A DNA stretch of 11,678 nucleotides from an uncultured Oscillospiraceae bacterium (GTDB lineage Bacteria > Bacillota > Clostridia > Oscillospirales > Oscillospiraceae). The notes beneath the pieces were generated by a model. That model worked only from the letters and a program-made list of their open reading frames with translations, made no database searches and had not been told where the DNA came from. Made by a program: the position numbers and the translations under genes. This document shows, piece by piece, positions 6,098 through 11,678 of this stretch. Numbering within the stretch: position 1 is the first letter of the stretch; the number at the start of each line of letters is the position of its first letter. The DNA is taken from assembly GCA_934597165.1 (NCBI GenBank), contig CAKTQP010000055.1, positions 1 to 11,678 of the forward strand, in the 5' to 3' direction.

Positions 6098-8092
6098 ATG
6101 GCACCACGCAAACCCAAAAAAGAAGCATACGGCAATCAGTCCATCTCTGCCCTCAAGGGTGCGGACCGAGTGCGCAAGCGGCCAGGGGTCATCTTTGGCA
6201 GCAACGGCCTGGAAGGGTGCGAGCACGCGGTCTTTGAGATCCTCTCCAACGCCATCGACGAAGCCCGAGAGGGGCATGGTGATCTCATTGTGGTCACCCG
6301 GTATGAGGACAAGTCCATCGAAGTGGAGGACTTTGGCCGCGGCTGTCCCGTGGACTGGAACGAAGCCGAGGGACGGTATAACTGGGAGCTGGTGTTCTGT
6401 GAGCTGTACGCCGGCGGCAAATATGGCGAGGACGGGGACAACTACGAGTACTCCCTGGGCCTCAACGGCTTGGGCAGCTGCGCTACCCAGTACGCCAGCG
6501 AATACTTTGACGCCACCATTTACCGGGACGGCCAGAAGTACACCCTCCACTTTGAAAAGGGCGAGAACATCGGCGGTCTCCACAAGGAGCCGGCGAAACA
6601 TCACAAGACCGGTTCCAAATTCCGCTGGAAGCCTGACCTGGCAGTATTCACCGATATCGACATCCCGGCGGAATATTATCAGGACATCATGAAACGACAG
6701 GCCGTGGTCAACGCCGGTGTCACCTTCCGGTTCCGGAACCAGGTGGGGGGCAAGTTCGAGACGGTCGAGTACCGGTATGACACTGGCATCGTGGAGTACG
6801 TGACCGAGCTAGCCGGGGAACACCCGCTGACCCAGCCGGTGTACTTCGAGACCGAGCGGGTGGGTCGTGACCGGGAGGACTTGAAGGATTACAAGGTGAA
6901 GCTCTCTGTCGCCTTCTGCTTCTCTAACACCACCAGCATCATCGAGCACTATCACAACTCCAGTTGGCTGGAGCACGGTGGCAGCCCGGAAAAGGCGGTG
7001 CGGAGTGCGTTTGTGTCCGCCCTGGACAGTTATCTGAAAAAGCAGGGCAAATACAATAAAAATGAGAGCAAGGTCACCTTTGGCGACGTCCAGGACAGCC
7101 TGATTTTGGTTTCCAACAACTTCTCCACCTCTACTAGCTACGAGAACCAGACCAAAAAGTCCATCACCAACCGCTTCGTCCAGGAGGCCATGACCGAGTT
7201 TTTGCGGAGCAGTTTGGAGGTTTATTTCATCGAAAATCCGTCCGAGGCGGAGAAGATTGCGGGACAGATTTTAATCAACAAGCGTTCCCGTGAGACCGCG
7301 GAAAAGGCGCGCCTGAACATCAAAAAGAAGCTCACCGCCTCCAACGACCTGACCAACCGGGTGCAGAAGTTCGTGGACTGCCGCACCAAGGAAGTGTCCC
7401 GGCGAGAACTGTATATCGTGGAAGGCGACTCCGCACTGGGCGCTTGTAAGCTGTCCCGGGACGCGGAGTTCCAAGGTATCATGCCGGTGCGGGGGAAGAT
7501 TTTGAACTGTCTGAAGGCGGACTATAACCGCATCTTCAAGAGCGAGATCATCACCGACCTGCTCCGGGTCATGGGCTGCGGAGTGGAGCTGAAAGGGGTC
7601 AAGAAGTCTAAGGATCTGACCGATTTCGATTTGGACAAGCTCCGTTGGAATAAAATTATCATCTGTACCGACGCCGACGTGGACGGGTATCAGATCCGCA
7701 CGCTCATTTTGACCATGCTCTATCGTCTGACCCCCACGCTCATCGAGGAAGGGTACGTGTATATCGCCGAATCCCCCCTGTATGAGATCAATTATAAGGA
7801 GCAGACTTGGTTTGCCTACTCGGACAAGGAGAAAAATGACATTGTGGCCGGCGAGCTGGCGGGGAAAAAGGTCTCCATCCAGCGCTCCAAGGGTCTGGGT
7901 GAGAACGAGCCGGATATGATGTGGATGACAACCATGAATCCGGCCTCCCGACGGCTCATCAAGGTCATGCCGGAGGAGGCGGCCGCCACGGCGATGATGT
8001 TCGATCTGCTGCTGGGGGACAACCTGGCCGGCCGAAAGAGCCATATCGCCCAGCACGGGCATGAATTTTTGGAGCTGGCGGATCTGTCCTAA
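6098..8092 (+). CDS. parE: DNA topoisomerase IV subunit B-like protein (GyrB/ParE family)
   Basis: A 664-residue ATPase subunit of a type IIA topoisomerase, which uses ATP to pass one duplex through another. The GHKL ATPase site is visible: Glu47 and Asn51 in HAVFEILSNAIDEA, Asp78 with GRG (80-82), and a glycine loop GLNGLGS (121-127). The TOPRIM domain has EGDSA at 442-446 and DADVDG at 525-530, giving metal-binding Glu442, Asp525 and Asp527, with KGLGE further on. Several motifs depart from textbook GyrB: GLNGLGS for GLHGVGA, EGDSALG for EGDSAGG, and DVDGYQ (Gln532) where His is usual. This marks a divergent second topoisomerase of the kind I associate with gut Clostridia rather than the main gyrase. 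AAAGGAG (6078-6084) sits a rather long 13 nt before the ATG, and no better start exists. The parC-like gene follows by 65 nt. Confidence 0.92.
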   Translation: MAPRKPKKEAYGNQSISALKGADRVRKRPGVIFGSNGLEGCEHAVFEILSNAIDEAREGHGDLIVVTRYEDKSIEVEDFGRGCPVDWNEAEGRYNWELVFCELYAGGKYGEDGDNYEYSLGLNGLGSCATQYASEYFDATIYRDGQKYTLHFEKGENIGGLHKEPAKHHKTGSKFRWKPDLAVFTDIDIPAEYYQDIMKRQAVVNAGVTFRFRNQVGGKFETVEYRYDTGIVEYVTELAGEHPLTQPVYFETERVGRDREDLKDYKVKLSVAFCFSNTTSIIEHYHNSSWLEHGGSPEKAVRSAFVSALDSYLKKQGKYNKNESKVTFGDVQDSLILVSNNFSTSTSYENQTKKSITNRFVQEAMTEFLRSSLEVYFIENPSEAEKIAGQILINKRSRETAEKARLNIKKKLTASNDLTNRVQKFVDCRTKEVSRRELYIVEGDSALGACKLSRDAEFQGIMPVRGKILNCLKADYNRIFKSEIITDLLRVMGCGVELKGVKKSKDLTDFDLDKLRWNKIIICTDADVDGYQIRTLILTMLYRLTPTLIEEGYVYIAESPLYEINYKEQTWFAYSDKEKNDIVAGELAGKKVSIQRSKGLGENEPDMMWMTTMNPASRRLIKVMPEEAAATAMMFDLLLGDNLAGRKSHIAQHGHEFLELADLS

Positions 8093-8106
8093 GGCACGCT
8101 GGTCAA

Positions 8107-8137
8107 TACCCCGCTCTACCATGAGGTGGGGCGGGTA
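8107..8137 (+). other. Intercistronic hairpin between parE and parC
   Basis: In the 65-nt gap a 13-pair stem with a single bulged C (8109) and two G-U pairs can form between 8107-8120 and 8125-8137, closing a 4-nt loop (ATGA). It is GC-rich but not followed by a T-run, so it is not a terminator. It ends just before the purine-rich ribosome binding region of parC (8141-8150). Possible roles are RNA processing, mRNA stabilisation or tuning of subunit ratio; none is shown by the sequence. Confidence 0.55.
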
Positions 8138-8157
8138 GATGGAGAAAAGGAAAACGA

Positions 8158-10398
8158 ATGGCAAACAAGAAGAAAACCAAAGCAGACCGTCCTAAAACGG
8201 ACAACCCCAATGTCAAAGGACTCCATGCGGAGGTGCTGGAACAGCCCATCACCCAGACCTTGGAGATCAACTATATGCCCTACGCCATGAGCGTCATCAT
8301 CAGCCGAGCTATCCCAGAGATCGACGGCTTTAAGCCCAGTCACCGGAAGCTGCTGTACACTATGTACCAGATGAAGCTCCTGGGAGGCAAACGCACCAAG
8401 AGCGCCAACGTGGTGGGCGCCACCATGAAGCTCAACCCCCACGGCGACGCCGCCATCTACGACACCATGGTGCGGCTCAGCCGCGGCTACGGCGCCCTGC
8501 TCCACCCGCCGGTGGACTCCAAGGGCAACTTCGGCAAGGCGTTCAGCCGAGACATGGCCTCCGCCGCCAGCCGGTACACTGAGGTGCGGCTCAGCGACAT
8601 CTGTGCTGAGTTCTTCCGAGACATCGACAAGGACACGGTGGATTTTGTGGACAACTACGACGGCTCCATGCAGGAGCCCACCCTGCTGCCTACCACCTTC
8701 CCCAACGTCCTCGTCTCCGCCAATCAGGGCATCGCCGTGGGCATGGCCTCCAGCCTCTGCGGCTTCAACCTGGCGGAGGTGTGCGACGCCACCATTGCGC
8801 GGCTGAAAAACCATGACGCCGACCTGATGGAGACCCTGAAAGGCCCCGATTTCCCCACCGGCGGGCAGCTGCTCTATGACCGGAAGGCGCTGGAGACCGT
8901 GTACCAGACCGGCCGAGGGAGCTTGAAGGTGCGGGGCAAGTGGCGCTATGTGAAGGAAGAACACCTGATTGAAATTTTTGAGATCCCCTATTCCACCACC
9001 GTGGAAGCCATCATGGACAAGGTCACAGAACTGGTCAAGACGGGCAAGCTGAAAGAAATCGCTGATATGCGGGATGAAACGGACCTGTCCGGCCTGAAAC
9101 TGGCCATCGACTTGAAACGGGGGGCAGACCCAGAGAAAGTTATGGCCAAGCTGGCCAAGCTGACCCCCTTCCAGGACAGTGTGTCCTGCAACTTCAACAT
9201 CCTCATCGGCGGTGTGCCCAAGGTCATGGGGGTGGGGCAGATTCTGGACGAGTGGAGTCAGTGGCGGATGGAGTCTGTCCGGCGGCGTGCCGACTATGAT
9301 AAACAGCAGAAGGAGGACAAGCTCCACCTGCTGTTGGGTCTGCGGAAAATCCTGTTGGACATTGACAAGGCCATCAAAATCATCCGAGAGACGGAACTGG
9401 ATGCGGAAGTCATCCCCAACCTGATGATCGGTTTTGGCATTGACCAGATTCAGGCGGAGTATGTGGCCAATATCCGCCTGCGGAACATCAACAAAGAGTA
9501 CATCCTGAAACGCACCCAGGAGGTGGACAAGCTCCAGGAGGAGATCGACGACCTGACGGATTTGATCGCCAAGCCCGCCCGCATCAAGCGGGTCATCATC
9601 GCCGAGCTGAAGGATGTGCGCAAACGGTACGCTCAGCCTCGTTTGACCGAGATCGTCTGCGAAGAGGACGTGCCGGATTTGGAACTGGATTTGGAAACGC
9701 CTGATTACCCCGTCCACCTGTTCCTGTCCCAGGAAGGGTATCTGAAAAAGATCACCCCTCAGTCCCTGCGGATGTCTGGCGAACAGAAGTACAAGGAAGG
9801 AGACGCCGGGTTTATGCAATGGGAGGCCAACAACCGGGATGAACTGATGGTGTTCACCGACCGGCAGCAGTGCTATAAGCTGTGGCTCTCCGACTGCCCG
9901 GACGGCAAGGCCAGCTTGTTGGGGGAATATCTGCCCTCCAAGTTGGCCATGGAGCCGGGGGAGAACATCCTGTGGGGGTGTTTGCCGGGCGACTACAGCG
10001 GCGACCTGTTCTTCTTCTTTGAGAACGGCAAGGTCGCGCGCATCCCCCTGAACAAATATCAGACCGTCACCCGCCGGAAAAAGCTCACCGGCGCCTATTG
10101 CGACAAAAGTCCCTTGAAAACCGTCCTGCACCTGCGGGGCGAAGGGGAGATCGCCGTGTTCTCCACCGAGGGACGAGCGCTCATTGTGAACACGGAAATG
10201 CTGGCCGCTAAGAGCACCCGTACCACCCAGGGCGTGGCGGTACTGACCCTGAAACCTAAGTGGGCGCTGGATTACGCGGCGCTGCTGGAGGACACCACCA
10301 TCGTCAACAAAGCCCGCTACCGGGGGCGTACCCTTCCGTCGGCGGGGGCGTTGCTGAAACCGGAGGACCGGGGCGAAGTGCAGTTGACCTTAGAGTAA
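8158..10398 (+). CDS. parC: DNA topoisomerase IV subunit A-like protein (GyrA/ParC family)
   Basis: A 746-residue DNA cleavage and rejoining subunit. After a basic, Lys-rich N-terminus (1-20), the core starts with NYMPYAMSVIISRAIPEIDGFKPSHRKLLY (about 38-67). The quinolone-determining segment is NPHGDAAIYDTMVR, with Ala98 at the position of E. coli GyrA Ser83 and Asp102 at that of Asp87. The catalytic tyrosine is Tyr140 in SRYTEVR. A long helical region (about 400-500) precedes a C-terminal blade-type domain (about 515-746) with repeated units such as PVHLFLSQEGYLKKI and GDLFFFFENGKVARI. No GyrA-box (QRRGGKG) is present, which favours a topoisomerase IV-type subunit that relaxes or decatenates rather than a supercoiling gyrase. 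GGAGAAAAGG precedes the ATG at 8158. It pairs with the upstream parE-like gene, and the lipoprotein gene follows by 19 nt. Confidence 0.92.
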   Translation: MANKKKTKADRPKTDNPNVKGLHAEVLEQPITQTLEINYMPYAMSVIISRAIPEIDGFKPSHRKLLYTMYQMKLLGGKRTKSANVVGATMKLNPHGDAAIYDTMVRLSRGYGALLHPPVDSKGNFGKAFSRDMASAASRYTEVRLSDICAEFFRDIDKDTVDFVDNYDGSMQEPTLLPTTFPNVLVSANQGIAVGMASSLCGFNLAEVCDATIARLKNHDADLMETLKGPDFPTGGQLLYDRKALETVYQTGRGSLKVRGKWRYVKEEHLIEIFEIPYSTTVEAIMDKVTELVKTGKLKEIADMRDETDLSGLKLAIDLKRGADPEKVMAKLAKLTPFQDSVSCNFNILIGGVPKVMGVGQILDEWSQWRMESVRRRADYDKQQKEDKLHLLLGLRKILLDIDKAIKIIRETELDAEVIPNLMIGFGIDQIQAEYVANIRLRNINKEYILKRTQEVDKLQEEIDDLTDLIAKPARIKRVIIAELKDVRKRYAQPRLTEIVCEEDVPDLELDLETPDYPVHLFLSQEGYLKKITPQSLRMSGEQKYKEGDAGFMQWEANNRDELMVFTDRQQCYKLWLSDCPDGKASLLGEYLPSKLAMEPGENILWGCLPGDYSGDLFFFFENGKVARIPLNKYQTVTRRKKLTGAYCDKSPLKTVLHLRGEGEIAVFSTEGRALIVNTEMLAAKSTRTTQGVAVLTLKPKWALDYAALLEDTTIVNKARYRGRTLPSAGALLKPEDRGEVQLTLE

Positions 10399-10417
10399 AA
10401 GGAGAGGAGGACAGCCC

Positions 10418-11524
10418 ATGCACAAAGCGATTTCTATCCTGCTGGCCAGTGGGCTGTTGCTCGCCTGTACTGGCTGCGGTCTGCTGGAACGGGAATATGT
10501 CCAGATCAGTCAGCATCAAGAGCAGACGGCGGAAAACGACGACGCCACCACTCTGCGGGCGGAGAGCTATGCGGAGCTGGTGGGCGGCGCTCAGTACTTT
10601 GTCTCCATGGGGGTGCCCAGCGGCACCGTTCGGCTGTATCAGTACACCGGGGACATTCAGAAGGCAGTGGATCGCGCCTGTGAGGCGCTCTTACAGGACG
10701 ACCCGTTGGGGTCTTATGCTTTGCAGGACGTCCAGTGCCAGTACACCCGCATCGTCTCCTATTATGAATGTGTCTTTACCTATCAGTATCGGCGTTCCAT
10801 GGAGCAGATCGCTGCCATCCAGACCTTGACCGGTAAGGGGGACTTCCGAGAGAAGACTGCCAAGACCTTGGAGCAGTTCCAAAACCGTTTGGTGTTGAAG
10901 AGCGATAGCTATTACCAGTCGGAAGAGTCAGTGCGGCAGGAGTTCTGGGACGTCTTTTATGACACCCCTCAGGCCGCTGTGGCCAAGCCGGAGCTGACCG
11001 TCCATCTGTACCCCAACCATGGCGCGGCGCGGGTCATCGAGCTGGATTTGGAATGGCCGTTGGCGCAGCTGGAGCTGTTGGGGAGTGCGACAGCGGTCTC
11101 AGACATGGCGGATAAGCTGACAGCGGAGGTCAACGGGGAACCGCTGACTCAGGTTTGGACGCTGTACAACAGCCTGGTGGGTTACGTGAGCTGGCAGAAG
11201 GATGGTTCGGACAGCGTGTCCGGCGCCTTGGTGGAAGGGAAGGCCAACAGTGAGGGGATCGCCATGGCCTATGAGTTGCTCTGCGACCGGGTGGGCATTG
11301 AATGCCAGGTGGTGCGTGGTCAGCGCGAGAACCAAGACCACTGTTGGAACCTGGTGACCATCGACGATCAGAGCTGGCACCTGGACGTGACTGCCGGGGA
11401 GGGGAAGTATCGCTTCCTCCGCAGCGACGAAGAGCTGACCGAGCAAGGTTATGCGTGGTCTCAGGAGGACTACCCGGTCTGCACCTTGGAGGCGGCTATT
11501 GCGGCACGGAACACGGTGTTTTAG
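10418..11524 (+). CDS. Lipoprotein with a transglutaminase-like domain lacking the catalytic Cys
   Basis: A 368-residue exported protein. The N-terminus is a signal peptide with a lipobox, LLAC ending at Cys17 (Cys20 in CTGC is an alternative), so it is probably anchored on the outer face of the membrane. The middle (about 45-240) is not recognised. Residues about 245-330 resemble a transglutaminase/protease-like core: GKANSEGIAMAYELLCDRVGIECQVVRG, then DHCWN with His308, then WHLDVT with Asp323. In active members the SEG site reads CEG or CxG; here it is Ser278, encoded by AGT at 11249-11251. The His and Asp of the triad are kept. The ribosome binding site GGAGG (10406-10410) lies 7 nt before the ATG. 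It starts 19 nt after parC and probably shares its transcript, though a functional link with topoisomerase is not evident. It may bind peptides or cell-wall material without cleaving them. I cannot name it further. Confidence 0.83.
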   Translation: MHKAISILLASGLLLACTGCGLLEREYVQISQHQEQTAENDDATTLRAESYAELVGGAQYFVSMGVPSGTVRLYQYTGDIQKAVDRACEALLQDDPLGSYALQDVQCQYTRIVSYYECVFTYQYRRSMEQIAAIQTLTGKGDFREKTAKTLEQFQNRLVLKSDSYYQSEESVRQEFWDVFYDTPQAAVAKPELTVHLYPNHGAARVIELDLEWPLAQLELLGSATAVSDMADKLTAEVNGEPLTQVWTLYNSLVGYVSWQKDGSDSVSGALVEGKANSEGIAMAYELLCDRVGIECQVVRGQRENQDHCWNLVTIDDQSWHLDVTAGEGKYRFLRSDEELTEQGYAWSQEDYPVCTLEAAIAARNTVF

Positions 11525-11533
11525 GCTGTTTTC

Positions 11534-11559
11534 AAAAAAGTGAAAAAAGACGAAAAAAA
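11534..11559 (+). promoter_or_regulatory. Phased A-tracts upstream of the tRNA promoter (UP element or curved DNA)
   Basis: Three A-runs of 6, 6 and 7 bases at 11534-11539, 11543-11548 and 11553-11559 have centres about 9 and 10.5 bp apart, close to one helical turn, and stop 3 bp before the -35. Phased A-tracts bend DNA, and A-rich sequence here is a typical contact for the RNA polymerase alpha subunit. It is probably an activating upstream element for the tRNA gene. Confidence 0.55.
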
Positions 11560-11562
11560 GGC

Positions 11563-11590
11563 TTGACTTTTCCCGTCCGCGTGGTATAAT
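11563..11590 (+). promoter_or_regulatory. Strong promoter of tRNA-Gly
   Basis: TTGACT (11563-11568, five of six) and a perfect TATAAT (11585-11590) are 16 bp apart, and TGG just before the -10 supplies an extended -10 element. The predicted start is about 11597, only a few bases before the mature tRNA, so the 5' leader is very short. No convincing terminator separates the preceding lipoprotein gene from this promoter. Confidence 0.87.
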
Positions 11591-11601
11591 AAACACGTTC
11601 C

Positions 11602-11677
11602 GCGGGAGTAGCTCATCTGGTAGAGCGCCACCTTGCCAAGGTGGAGGTAGCGAGTTCGAGCCTCGTCTTCCGCTCCA
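11602..11677 (+). tRNA. tRNA-Gly (anticodon GCC)
   Basis: A complete 76-nt cloverleaf is visible. The acceptor stem GCGGGAG pairs with CTTCCGC (one G-U pair). The D stem is GCTC/GAGC. The anticodon stem CCACC/GGTGG closes the loop TTGCCAA with anticodon GCC at 11635-11637. The T stem GCGAG/CTCGT has loop TTCGAGC. The discriminator is T, and CCA is encoded in the DNA. Only one base follows in the window, so it may be the first member of a tRNA cluster. Confidence 0.96.
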
Positions 11678-11678
11678 A

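Noticed and set aside
8116..10131. Long minus-strand open reading frame (671 codons) opposite parC
   Set aside because: It is also in codon register with parC, and the same avoidance of TTA, CTA and TCA explains it. The product is low-complexity and unlike any known protein, and it would overlap an intact, conserved gene.
11525..11575. Intrinsic terminator after the lipoprotein gene
   Set aside because: Only weak A/T pairings can form (for example AAAAG with CTTTT). There is no GC-rich stem followed by a U-tract, and the A-tracts are better explained as part of the tRNA promoter.

Overview
The window looks like chromosomal DNA from a moderately GC-rich, anaerobic gut-type Clostridia, most likely in the Oscillospiraceae/Ruminococcaceae sphere. 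This is inferred from a reverse-type rubrerythrin, a DUF975 membrane protein, an MBOAT/DHHW/DUF4358 operon, a divergent topoisomerase IV pair, strong AAGGAGG-type ribosome binding sites, sigma-A-like promoters and a CCA-encoding tRNA. The species cannot be named from the sequence.

Layout. (1) Positions 1-272 carry no gene. They hold a strong leftward promoter serving a gene outside the window, with short repeats around it, and a rightward promoter. (2) Positions 273-4268 are a tight four-gene rightward operon: membrane-anchored SGNH hydrolase, DUF4358 protein, MBOAT O-acyltransferase and DHHW-family SGNH-like protein. It reads as a cell-surface O-acetylation module of the AlgI/AlgJ/AlgX kind. 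The MBOAT would move acetyl groups across the membrane, and the DHHW and SGNH proteins would transfer or remove them on an extracellular polymer. A bidirectional terminator at 4284-4310 closes it. (3) On the minus strand lie a reverse rubrerythrin (4331-4879), with its own promoter and a leader containing two small stem-loops, and upstream of it a DUF975 integral membrane protein (5037-5891). (4) From 5976 a consensus promoter drives parE-like (6098-8092) and parC-like (8158-10398) genes, the two subunits of a type IIA topoisomerase. They are followed 19 nt later by a lipoprotein with a transglutaminase-like fold (10418-11524) whose catalytic Cys position is Ser. (5) The right end is tRNA-Gly(GCC), with a near-consensus promoter preceded by three helically phased A-tracts.

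No mobile element, CRISPR array, pseudogene or frameshift was seen. Most of the window is ordinary core or near-core sequence. The points most worth a second look are the Ser-for-Cys transglutaminase-like lipoprotein in the topoisomerase operon, the DUF4358 partner in the acetylation operon, the Ala at the quinolone-determining position of ParC, the parE-parC intercistronic hairpin, the structured rubrerythrin leader, and the two promoter regions at the ends of the window.
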